A DNA stretch of 64,000 nucleotides from assembly GCA_949987565.1 (NCBI GenBank), contig OX465107.1, positions 15,217,558 to 15,281,557 on the forward strand. Reading direction: 5' to 3'. The notes under the pieces were generated by a model. It saw only the letters and a program-made list of their open reading frames with translations, was not told where the DNA came from and made no database searches. Made by a program: the position numbers and the translations under genes. The stretch comes from Luidia sarsii. Lineage: Eukaryota > Echinodermata > Asteroidea > Paxillosida > Luidiidae. This document shows, one piece after another, positions 12,031 to 22,700 of the stretch (its first letter is position 1; every line of letters starts with the position of its first letter).

Positions 12031-15000
12031 CTGTTACGGGGAGGGGGGGTTGTGGGTAACAATGGTACACAAGCACAATCTTTTAATGGCCGAGGAAACA
12101 GTGACAATCGTACAGAAGGAAGTAGCCTACATGTAGGTTGTACGGTCCAGCAAAACTCAATGCTGCTGAAATGGTTAACGCAGGCTTGTATGACTCAAGT
12201 CTGACTTGATTCCATGACTTGGACTTGGACTCACGAATAGCAAATGACTCAGACTCAAACCTACTCACTTAGACTTGGGCTCAGACTCAACTTGGACGAC
12301 TTGGGAATCGTAGGAAAAAAGCAACTTTGAATAATTGGTCATGTGTATATATGTATGTGCTATGATAATCTGCAATCATCAGTTGTGGTGTTTACAGACC
12401 GGACTAGCATTGAAGGTTGGGGCACACAGGCTGATCATATGAGGGTTTTTTTCTTCAACAGTTTACTTAACTTTTCTTCTTTAACATACCATTTGAGTGG
12501 GCTTATTACTAATGAATATTGTTTGAGAAAAGCTATCAAAAAATTAGGAAATGCATTGCCGATACTCTATTAGACTTCCTGCAAATGAGACTACTATGAC
12601 TTCTATGAGTGTTGCTGCTGTCTCTGGTTGTTAACTTGTTATCATTTGCCCGATGGATCAGTTACCAGGGGCTCCCCATGTTGAGGTCCACAGCTTGAGC
12701 AAGGCGACTCGTGACTCAGAATTGATAAAAACTTGACCTTTGTGACCCCAGTCTCAAATAAGGACTTGTCCTGGATGACTCGGACTCGGGAGGTGTGACT
12801 GAGTCCGTCTACGAAATGAAGGCTTGGGCTCGGGCTTAGGCTTCGGTCATATTTCTCTCACCCGTCATAATGAAGCAAGCATTTGGCCCCTTTTTTTGGT
12901 CAGGCATGCAACTCTTGAATTGTAAAAAAAGAGGAAAATGTCCGAATGAAACTGCGAGCGCGAAGTACGAAGCCCTTACGGTGTGTGGTTTGGGGCCTGC
13001 TTAAGGGCCCGGGAAAATTTTGGATTCTAGATGCTCTGTGGTGCATTCTGAGTAGTTTGTGACAAGTTGCATGCCTGTTTGGTGAGTGCTCTGTTCTTAT
13101 CTAGCCAACAAACCCTTCAAATTCGGCGACCAACCACAACCTGGTTTTCCCGGTTTTGTCAAACGGAGACGAAGCCTGAGCCCGAGTCTGACCCACGGAT
13201 TCGCAAACTGCCTATGACTGGGAATCGGCCCTGATATTTTGTCACTCAAATGCAAAGTCTTGGGGCGGGGGGGGAACGACTCTGAATTTCCGTCCGCCTA
13301 CCTGCGGCATGGACTCTTGGAAGCGTCTTCGCTCGCCCTCACGTCTCCTCTTGAGAATGCCGGGGTCCAAGATGAGCATGATCACCATGTACACCAACAG
13401 GAGACCAATCAGGCACAGCACCAAAATCACGGAAACCTGGACGAAAAAAAGACGGAAAAAAAACAACATTCTGCCTTTGAAAAAAGCCCTGCTAGGACAA
13501 TGAAACATCAGCCCCTCATAATCTTTTAAATGCGTTTCATTTAGCTCATTTTAGTCACAAACCAAACATTTAAAATCAGGAGGGCCTGACATTTCGATCC
13601 TTGCAGAGAATCATTCTGCCTTTGCGAAAGGTTAAAAGATTCATCAGGTCCTCCTTTTTTGTTTTCTATTTTAGGTCACACGGCATCAGCGCAAAACTTT
13701 CCACAGCTTTGAAAACAGCTTGCCAAGCTGGACAGAGAGAGGAGAGAGTTGTTCATGGCAGTGGTACAGACAAGGAGAAAAAAGGTGATCAAAGTCACGC
13801 GATGTTCTGTTGCTGGTAGCGACGTTTCTACATGTAGGTTGCCAGGACTGCTAACCTTCATCAGGCAACTGAGGATTTGTTCGACGTCCGGCACACCAGC
13901 CCGCGGACGGACAGGATTCAAACGGACACCGCAGCATCCAATCCTCAGTTGCCTGATGATGGTTAGCAGTCCTGGCAACCTAGAAACGACGCTATCAGCA
14001 ACACAACATCGCATGACTTTGATCCCTTTCTCTCCTTGTCTAGACAGAGAAATTGGCCGAAAGATGTTAGCCAAACCAGTTACCATTAGGCTCTCCAACG
14101 TTGGGCAGACAAGAATACAAGTTGTTCAAGCATACCGGCAATCTTGTCGTCGTGAAAATCCCTGTTCCCAATGTCTCACCTTGATAATGATGGTTGAGCG
14201 TACATCAAACTTGCACTCACAGCGTAGGCACTCCAGCTCAGTCTTCCCGGTGATAAATTCACAGGTGCTGCGCAAGACAGGATCACCATCGATTAAACAA
14301 TTGGGGTTTTTTTTTGGGGGGGGGGGCTGATATCGGGCACAATTATTCCCTTTTTTTTTTAGTTCAATCAAAGTAAAGGAAAACTGACGGATTCATTTTA
14401 AAACTTCCAAAATCAGCAAGAAAATTTGACTGGACCGGGACTTGAACCCCAGACCTCTGGCCTACCATACCGGTGCTCTTACCATCTGAGCTATCCATCG
14501 CTTAGATGGTGGCTTTCCCAAATATCAGTCTTTGCCAAGGTGGGGGCACCAGTAAGAAGTAATTCAACCATTAAGGCCAAAACTAAAAAAAGTTCTGCTT
14601 CCGATTACATGGCATTTCAAAATAGGGTAGGTAAGTCGGGAATTTTTTTTTTTGGCTATTTTTTTGGGGTGTAAAATCATAAGAAGCCATGTGCATGTGA
14701 TCAAGCCATAATATGATCAAATTACACATTAAATTTAAATGAAAATTCTTATCATTATTTCCTGATACAAAATTTAGGGTCGCAGGCTTGAAATAGAGTT
14801 GGTCGGGTAACCGGAAGCAGAACTCTTTTTTTTTTTGGCATTTACTGCCTTATAGTATGCAAAAACCATTGGTCACAAACCTGGCTACAGCAGTTCAGGG
14901 GGATCAATTTTAAAAATTTAAAATTTAAAATTAAATTTTAAATTTAAAGCATATTTTGTTTGTTGATGAACTCTCCCAGTAAACCTAACTACCAGTGAAC

Positions 15001-15881
15001 ATGTTCGAAGCAGTCTGTCAAAAATTGTGAAAAACGTGTTTCCGAGTATTTTTCGACTTGTGTGACTACTGACTAGTCCGACTCGATACTCGGTGACTCA
15101 ATTGACAACTTGTGCACTGTACCATGCTGCGGCAGGCACACTGACCACGGTCACGTTGACCCTTTCCTTGCTGCCCTCGTCCGCCGGGCAGATGCATTTA
15201 CACCGGCAGTCTTCAAACTGGGCCTGAGAGGACGAAGAAGAAAAGAACCCCAGCACGGCTAAAGTGACTGCACTGCAAACTCCAACTTCAAGGTAGGGTA
15301 CAACATTGGCGAAGGTCAAAGAATGGTATCCAGGCATAAGTTTGTGTAAGTCTGTAACCCAGCATTTATATGATTGAAATAATAGTAAATCTGCATAAGG
15401 CTTATTTTACTTTTTAGCTCAGTCCATTAAACCTAGTCCGAGTAACCTTACACTTACAGTTACAAATACAATCGCCCGAAACCTCAATTTTTTTAAAAAG
15501 GGCGATTGTAAGGGTCCAAGTTAGTCGGACTACATTAAACCATTGAGGCATCAACCAAGTCATGAGAAAACAGGAAAAACAATACATGCTACTAGTACTA
15601 CTTTTGCTACTTTTTTTCAGACATACAATTACAAATGATCATAAAGCGAAAGGGCAATTGAATTGTGCACAGCACTCAGCAGTCACTGCTGCAGTGTACC
15701 ATGGAGGAATCCTCCATGACTCCATGAGTGTACCGACTTCGAACGATTTTAACTTAGAAGTTAGAGCATGGAGGACTTATTCCTCCATGGTTAGAGTAAG
15801 ATTAAGAACACCAACCTGGGTCACATCGAAGAACACGACGATGACAAAGAACACTGTACCACACACTGCTGCGGACCGCAT
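11893..15881 (-). CDS. TMEM9: TMEM9/TMEM9B homologue, complete 5-exon gene
   Basis: Single-pass type I membrane protein of late endosomes and lysosomes; in vertebrates TMEM9 and TMEM9B are linked to lysosomal acidification and CLC exchangers. Five exons (15816-15881, 15123-15223, 14180-14267, 13302-13436, 11893-12030, all minus) join in frame to 175 aa (human TMEM9 about 183). In order: signal peptide (residues 1-22); the family Cys motif CRCKCICP (28-35); an NVT glycosylation sequon (45-47); a second Cys cluster LECLRCECKF (67-76); a transmembrane helix (about 86-108) ending in LDP; a basic cytosolic segment; and a C terminus RWRQKVQQQRQDVFADHTIL plus S, matching RWKLQVQEQRKTVFDRHKMLS. It may predate the TMEM9/TMEM9B split, so the symbol marks the family only. 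Confidence 0.93.
12031..13301 (-). other. TMEM9: TMEM9 intron 4
   Basis: Holds GACTTGGACT-rich degenerate repeats (about 12190-12310 and 12700-12850), related in wording to the 32-bp array at 33.4 kb, and a 177-bp copy of the CAGGCATGCAACT MITE (12901-13077). Confidence 0.6.
12901..13077 (-). mobile_element. CAGGCATGCAACT MITE, copy D (internally deleted)
   Basis: 177 bp, inverted relative to the other copies. Ends CAGGCATGCAACT and AGTTGCATGCCTG; flanked by TTTGGT (12895-12900) and TTTGGT (13078-13083), a 6-bp target duplication. Lies in TMEM9 intron 4. Confidence 0.85.
13302..13436 (-). CDS. TMEM9: TMEM9 exon 4 (transmembrane helix)
   Basis: Residues 86-130: VSVILVLCLIGLLLVYMVIM then LILDP, matching vertebrate VIIVIYLSVVGALLLYMAFLMLVDP, followed by an Arg-rich cytosolic stretch. 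Acceptor CGTCCAG, donor CAG|GTAGGC, 45 codons. Confidence 0.93.
13581..13640 (+). repeat. GATCGAAACGTC-type repeat fragment
   Basis: Contains GGGCCTGACATTTCGATCC and CATTCTGCCTTTGCGAAAGG, a diverged copy of the dispersed repeat best seen at 38290-38560. Confidence 0.6.
13820..14020. repeat. Inverted repeat (foldback)
   Basis: GGTTGCCAGGACTGCTAACC at about 13838 pairs with GGTTAGCAGTCCTGGCAACC near 13962-13981, with GATGTTCTG/CAACATC flanks also pairing. A non-autonomous foldback insertion in TMEM9 intron 3 is likely. Confidence 0.65.
14180..14267 (-). CDS. TMEM9: TMEM9 exon 3
   Basis: Residues 56-85: TCEFITGKTELECLRCECKF, then DVRSTIIIK. Vertebrate match AYCLLCECRYEERSTTTIKV. Acceptor TTGCGCAG, donor AAG|GTGAGA, phase 2 in, 0 out. 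Confidence 0.92.
14428..14520 (-). repeat. tRNA-derived SINE (family 1)
   Basis: Minus strand reads GCGATGGATAGCTCAGATGG (A box) and GGTTCAAGTCC (B box) about 50 bases apart. tRNA-like head of a SINE, not a functional tRNA: the acceptor arm does not close. Confidence 0.65.
15123..15223 (-). CDS. TMEM9: TMEM9 exon 2 (Cys motif)
   Basis: Residues 23-56: AQFEDCRCKCICPADEG, then an NVT sequon. CRCKCICP is the family signature (vertebrate IRCKCICPPY). Acceptor CTCTCAG. The donor TG|GTACAG was chosen because it alone gives the phase 2 needed by exon 3 and restores a CTC triplet where vertebrates have CNC. Confidence 0.85.
15816..15881 (-). CDS. TMEM9: TMEM9 exon 1 (signal peptide)
   Basis: Encodes MRSAAVCGTVFFVIVVFFDV plus TQ (22 aa), a hydrophobic signal sequence. 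Donor CAG|GTTGGT, phase 0. It has no specific sequence similarity, as expected for a signal peptide; support is the Met, hydrophobicity, phase and position. Confidence 0.8.
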
Positions 15882-16736
15882 TATTTCGCTGGCTTCTCAA
15901 AAACTGGAATTTTAGCGAGATAATGTTCTTTAGGAATTAGGACCACTGTCACTGTCAGTGTCACATTACATCCGTGTGCCAAACCCAAACATGGTCACCT
16001 GATCGCGATGTACAAACGCCGTTTTCTCTGGGCACGATTCCACCCCTGGTTGATACAAAAACACACGTATTAAACGACCGGTCTGCATCGCTCAGAGAGC
16101 GAGGTTGTCAAATCGGCTTTGAACCATCCATAGAGGGCGCACTGCTCTTTTAATGGAGCTCCGCTTCCTGAAATTAAACTTGACTTTATTTTTAGTAAAT
16201 AGATCTGACGATCAAGCAATGTTCTGCTAAATTAATGGCCGGGTAGCAAATAAATTCACATTAAGATAATGCATTGGAAAGCGAATTCGAATATTCACGG
16301 AATACGGTTACTAGTGAGGCAGCTGAAGTACTTTCTTAGAACAGAATTAACCTATTGGAGGATCGTGATACTACTTTTACTAGGCAAGGATTATGAAGTC
16401 TCTCTCTGAGTGACAAAACTTGGTTTTCCAGTTCTTATGGATCTTAGGGGTCTGCTGAGAGCCAACTAACCATTTACTGAGAAAAAAAGGGTCGTTTGAG
16501 TTAGAAAGCACTATCCTAAACATTCATAGATGCACTTCCTTGAGACGCATCCGTAGATCATGGCCTTACCAAAGAATACTGTTTGGACCTGCGAGAGGGC
16601 GCCCTACAGAATGTCTGACGGACAGACTGGCACCCTTGTCATCGAATTCGAGAAAAAGGATAACTACGTAGAGAATATGGTGACACGACCAGTATGCTTG
16701 TCGCATGGAACTCGTGCTGTTGAATTTGAATGAAAG
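15882..16736. promoter_or_regulatory. Divergent TMEM9-NUP205 promoter
   Basis: These 855 bases separate the divergent start codons of the TMEM9 homologue (minus, ATG ends at 15881) and NUP205 (plus, ATG at 16737). A shared promoter is inferred from the geometry. No TATA box is obvious next to either start. The NUP205 ATG is embedded in AAGATGGCGGCGG, matching the YY1 activator motif often found over start codons of housekeeping genes. Confidence 0.6.
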
Positions 16737-16767
16737 ATGGCGGCGGAAGGTAGAGCGGTTAACTTAG
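16737..16767 (+). CDS. NUP205: NUP205 exon 1 (start codon)
   Basis: Short first coding exon, MAAEGRAVNL plus one base (phase 1), donor G|GTAGGT. An in-frame TGA lies at 16731-16733. The ATG sits inside AAGATGGCGGCGG, a YY1-type motif. It joins exon 2 to give VNLGSNLWSPFKE, which aligns with the vertebrate N terminus (ASLWGPYKD). Confidence 0.85.
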
Positions 16768-19700
16768 GTAGGTAACAATTTCCGTAATTTGCACTTGTCA
16801 GATTCAGAAACCGAAAACATTTGGTATTTCTGCAGTCGGGGTTGTTACCCGACTTTCGATTTCTTTCAATGAAAGTTGTGATTTCAGGGTAAAACGCTTT
16901 CATTTTGACAATTATGACATCGCATTTGCCATCTCATGTAAATGATCCATTCCATGGCAGTGCTTGAGATACGTCTACGAAGTACGACTACGAGTACGAT
17001 CGAGTACGGTCAGTACGGAGTACGGTCTAGCCATGGTCTATTCATCTACTGATCTAGCCTAGTCAGTAGTCTTGACTCGTAAACAGGGCCCGTCCTCGAT
17101 AGGCCTACCTTCTATTTCTAAGTTCAACTCCAGTTCTAAAGCTGGGTCCTAGTTTATATAATTGACTATGAAAGTATGATTATGAATGATGTTCGAACTT
17201 CGATCAGTTTGCACACGCTTGCTCCAAACACAAGGAACTCAACCCTTGCTACCCCTACCCCCAGAACTGTGGGGTTCTACGTCATCCGCTGCTCTCCCGA
17301 CCGGAACCCCACAGATAACTAGGCTTTTTTCCCATAGGCTTCTGTGTAACGTTCACAAGGATTTAGCAGGATTGAGGGCACATGAGAGTTGACACACTGT
17401 AGGAATGTGCAGGATTGAGGGCATGAGGTGATTTTGTCAGTAGGAAAATGCAGGATGCTGGTAACAATTCGGACGTCGTTGTGGCTTTTGTCAAGAGATT
17501 ATCCGTTCGAAAAAGGGCCCATTGTTCTAAGCTGAAAAAAGTCTTTGTTTAGAATGTGGACTAAAACTCCATAAACTCAGTGCAGGATTTGGCAGGATTC
17601 AGGCAATGGTCCACAATAGCCAGTACTGCAGGATTTGGCAGGATTCAGGTCACACGGAGCTTTGAACAAGGTAGGATAGCAGGATTTTGCAGGATTCAGG
17701 TTATATCCTACAAACAATTGGTAGGGGGTTAGGGTTTTAAGGGAGGTCTGGGCCTGCTCAGATCGAATCATGCAGAATGTTGTTGATGAAGGTCCAGCCA
17801 GCACTGGTGTGGCCCAAATGCTGTGGTCGGGATGCTAGTCCCTCTTCCTTTTTCTTCAGGTTTTCCGTTCTCTCTCTCTCTGCGTATCTTTTTAGGGAGC
17901 AACTTGTGGAGCCCCTTTAAGGAGCTCCTACGCACGGTGCATGCTGCCCTCTCGCAGAAACTCCCCGATGCCTTCTACGAGCTTGACGCAGCCATCAGAA
18001 AGCACAAGCCTGACTTCATTTCACTCCTACAGAACCCTGTGAGTTAGAGAGACAGATATAAGGGTGGAGAGAGGGGGACAGAGAGAGAGGGGGAAACTAG
18101 ACATAGAGAGAGAGAGAGAGAGAGAGACAGAGCCGGACAGACAGAGACAGACAGACAGAGACAGACAAACAGAGAGGTGACCGTGTGTGAAAGGGAGTGA
18201 AAGATGAGGGGCTGAGAAAGGGAGAGAGAGGGGGAGGGGGTTAGATGGGAACAGAGAGGGAGAGAAGTGGGACAGTGAGAGAAGGGGGCAGGGAGAGTGA
18301 GAGAGAAAGAGAAGGAGAGAGAAGGAGAGAGAGAGGGGGACAGAGAGGGAGAGAGAGGGGGACAGAGAGGGAGAGAGAGAGGTTGAGAGAGAAGGAGAGA
18401 GAGGGGGGACAGTGGGAGAGAGAGGGAGAGAGAGAGAGGGGGAGATAGAATTAGAGAGAGAGAGAGAAAGAGAGGGGGCAGAGAGAGAGACAGAGGCTAA
18501 AACCTGGGCCTAATAATTTTGATCTGTTAAAGTGTGTTGTATCAACTGGCCAGTTTTTGATGGCCTCCAACAGGCCTAAGGCACTAATGATCTGATTTGG
18601 CCACCGGGCCGCTACAATCCCAATTACGTTCTTTTTAAGGCCAAGAACGCTCAGCACCGAGCGCAAATCCAGAAGGCCGATGCGAAGGGGGTGGTGGTAC
18701 AAGGGCAGGGGGGCACCAAGACCCTGCCCCGCGCCTTCATCGAAGAGGCCCTCATCATCAGCGACCTCTTTGATCTGAACGAGTATGCGGCTGTGGAACT
18801 CTTGCTGTCCGGTAAGCTCTCCCCATGGCCGCCATAGACCGTGTAACTCTTGTGGTGAAAAAGGTCACCGTACACTTCCAGGCACCTCCGCGCCGCCTGC
18901 TATAGAAGATTAATGCGTGCCCAATTTTCAATGCATTATTACATAATGAAGAAAGTCTCTTTCCAACTAAAAACCCAGATTTATGGATGAAGTATATTAG
19001 AAATATAAGAATGAACCCAAAAAAAAATACCAAAAATTAGAATATGGCAGAGAAAACAAATAAATAGCACCCGACCTTCATCTTCCGGTTGTAAGTACAG
19101 TATTGCGAATACGGCCCGACTGCGGTACGCGATGTGAGCATTACTACTTCAGTGCTTGTATCGCGCCGAAGTTGGTGTGGTTCGCATTCGGGCCAGAAAA
19201 GCCTCTTGTACTGTACTACATGTATACGCTCCACGCTTTACCTCCTATTCGATGCGCCTGGAAGTCGGGAATCTCGTGGTAACACGTGCATTCTCGAGGC
19301 CAACTTACACAGTCTGTTTCCACTGGGCCTTTGGTGTGCGTGGATGCCGATGTGGGTGGGCTCCAATCTAGTGCCTTGTGGCGACCTAGTCCAATAGGCC
19401 GAATAGGTCTCCACAGGGAAATTGTAAAGGTGTATTGGTCTCCACAAGGTTTTCATGAAACTGGTATTTTGAAGTAACTTATAAAAAAATTTGTGATGGG
19501 TAAGAATCTGTTACAAATTGATATAAGGGACATCCGGTCCAAATTTCTAGGCTGGAAAGTGAATGCGGTTGAAATGGTAGCATTTTTGAACCTCGTTTCT
19601 CACATGGTTGTATAGTGCACAAGAACAAAGCAATGTCTCCACAAGGATACATAAATGTGTGTGTGTGTGTGTATGAAACTCACCAAGGCAATGGTTCCTC

Positions 19701-22700
19701 TCCCCAATATTTAAGTGCAGTGACAATGGCCGAGGAAGCTTTCCTCTCGCTTACTTCGAGTCCAGGGGTCACCTCTACCAGCCAGTCTCTGCCTAGGCAA
19801 TGCAACCAAGTCACTTTTACTGAGTCAGATTAAGTCCAGCTCAAACCCATGACTCTTGAAACCACATCCGGTGAAATGTCACCAATCCATGATAATCCCC
19901 AACCCCTCAACAGTGCGCATGCTTTGCCGCATCGTTCTGCTCACACGCCGTACGCTACGGTTGAACTCCTTCGTGGTTGCAGTCTGAAGTGGTCTGTATG
20001 TTTTGCGGGGGGCTTTCGAGGTCATTTTCAGGCATGCAACTTTTCCGTGGATCCATGGATTTGCGCCTTTTTTTTTTTCATTCGGCCATAAAAATAAAAA
20101 AAATCTGTTAAAAAAGGATATTTCTTCTCCCCTAACTATTATTTAAAACACATGCTGAGATTAGGTTAAAAACTTTGATGTTTACTTTTCATTTTATGTA
20201 AACAAAAATTCAATTTTCTGGGTGTATGCCTTGAAAAAGGTTAAAATACAGTATGTCACTCAGCTTAAAGTCACAAGTGGTCAAAAACTGCTCAGAATGC
20301 ACTACAGAGCATCTAGAATCCAACATTTTCTGGGGCCCCTAAGCGGGCCCCAAACCCCATTCTGTAAGGGCTTCGTGCTTCTTCATTCGGACATTTTTGT
20401 CTTTTTTTTTACAATTCAACAGTTGCATGCCTGCATTTTGCAACCGCAAAGATCACGCTCGGCACCTTTGTGAGATGTTAATGTTGCCGGCTCGATTACT
20501 TTAACCTCCGTCTTGGTTGACTGTCTCAAAGGCAGATTCTGCCTTCGAGAGATAAGGTCTTGCTCGGATCAAAACATTTTAACAGATTTGCGTTTTGGTT
20601 GGTTTAGTCGGTCAGCAGTTTGCAACCTCTTTTGGTGTGTCGTTCTTTTATTTCTATTTTTACGGGTTTTTTTGCGGAATATTTTTATTTATTTATTTTA
20701 GGTGAACAGCAGCAGCCTCACTTTCCCGGTCTGACCAGAGGTCTTGTGGCCGTGCTTCTCTACTACGACGGCCGTCGGAGTATTGTCAACGCCCTACAGC
20801 TCCTCATGCAGTCGCGCAAAGGTTTGTGATCGCGCCGGGACCTCGGGGAATTCCGAACGCGGGGGGGAGGGGGGGGGACCCTGCGAGTGTCCAGACATTG
20901 CACAAAGACTCGTTTCAATGTACCTCACAGCAATCTTTACCTTGACAGATACCTGTTCTTATTATCAGTCGTCGCATGAATTTTCCGGAGGTCCAGCTAG
21001 GATCAAAACGTTAGGCCACTAACTTCAATTTTGCATTTTACCACAGGCCCAACGGGTTGGTAAGCAGTTAGCAACAGATTTACATTTCTTGTTCTTAGTA
21101 CAATAGAAGTTAGACTTATAGCATTTTGTCACTGTACTCTTGAATCTTGGTTTGGAATCTTGAAAAGCCTGGAGAACTTGTATTATTTCTCTATCCTCAA
21201 ATCTTGTCTTGAAATCTTGAAGTGCCCCAATGTCTTTCCATAGAGCCTCCGGTAACTCTTTGCAGTCTCGAAGCATTGTCTAGAAACCTTGAGAGACCTT
21301 GACGTAATTTCTGTCGTAAAGCTGTACATGCGGTCTCGAAAATCGGCCTGAAATCTTGACGAAAAAAATAAGATGGTGGTTTTGGTTTTGGTGGTTTTTT
21401 TTTAACCAGGGCGCACATGGACCCTGGAGCATTGTCTAGAAACCTTGAGAGACCTTGACGTAATTTCTGTCGTAAAGCTGTACATGCGGTCTCGAAACTC
21501 GGCCTGAAATCTTGACGAAAAATAAGATTGTGGTTTTGGTTTTGGTTTTTTTTTTTCTAACCAGGGCGCACATGGACCCTGGAGCAGGAGGAGGAGGTTT
21601 CGGAGTTGACAACCAGCTTCACTGACCAGCTCATCCGGGACGGCCTCCCGGCCAAGATCCTCCGCCTCCTCCTGACGACGGACGTGGAGAAAGAGATGGA
21701 CAAGCTTGGCCAGGCGAGGGCGCTGGGCGACGCCAAGCACCGACACGACGTGAGCTGCCATCCTCATTCATAATTTCAATTAAATTTTTTTTTCGCCTCT
21801 CTTGGATGAAAACTCATCGTGTGCGGTGACTTGAACTAAGTGCTGAGCCCCCCCCCCCCAAAAAAAAATAAAAAAATAAAATTGTCGGAAACCATCACGT
21901 GAACATAGTGTGCGCTTTCATTGGCCAGTTGTTATACTTTTGTGTATAAGTCATCCCACACAGTGAGTTTTCATCCATGCGAGGCGAAAACAATCAAACA
22001 GGATAGAAAATTGGTCTCACGGCCTCTTCAGACAAAAAAACTCACCAAAAGTTCAGCGCACACGGTGAGCTACGTGCTGAGCTAACGGCCTCGAGAGCTT
22101 TGTTGAATGTATCAAGTTTTGGACATACATTTGGTCACATCAATCTCATAAGTAACCAACCATTCCTTTTTTTGAGGAATCGTTCCTCTTTTTTTGGTAG
22201 AAATGTATCACTTTTTACAAGCTCTTAACAAGAGATTCCGATTTCTGGCTTGGAAATACACATGTATTCCTATGCAGTTTGCTCTGTGATTCCTCTTTTT
22301 TTTTAGCAGAGGTATCCCTCATTTCCCTTACAGGGCTCGACCTTAGCACAAGCCCGACGGTCATTGTCTAGTAAAAACAGCTGTGGGCTAGTAAAATGAC
22401 CCACTTTGCTAGCCCAGCGGACTAGTAAAAAGTAGACAGTGGTGTGGCGACACAAAAAAAAAACGATTTCGGCGACGATGAGAAAGTAGAAACTAAATTT
22501 GTTTTGCTTGACCTAATAACCTTGTGTTAAATTCAATATTAATTTTACAGGGCTAGTACAACTTGCTGCGGGCTAGCAAAAAAACTAAATTTACTAGCCC
22601 GGTGGGCTAGTTAAAAAAAAACTTAAGCGCTAGGCTTGCCTTAACCCTTTAAACTCAGCCCTGCACAAAAACGGACGCCGGCGTCCGCTAAAATAAATCA

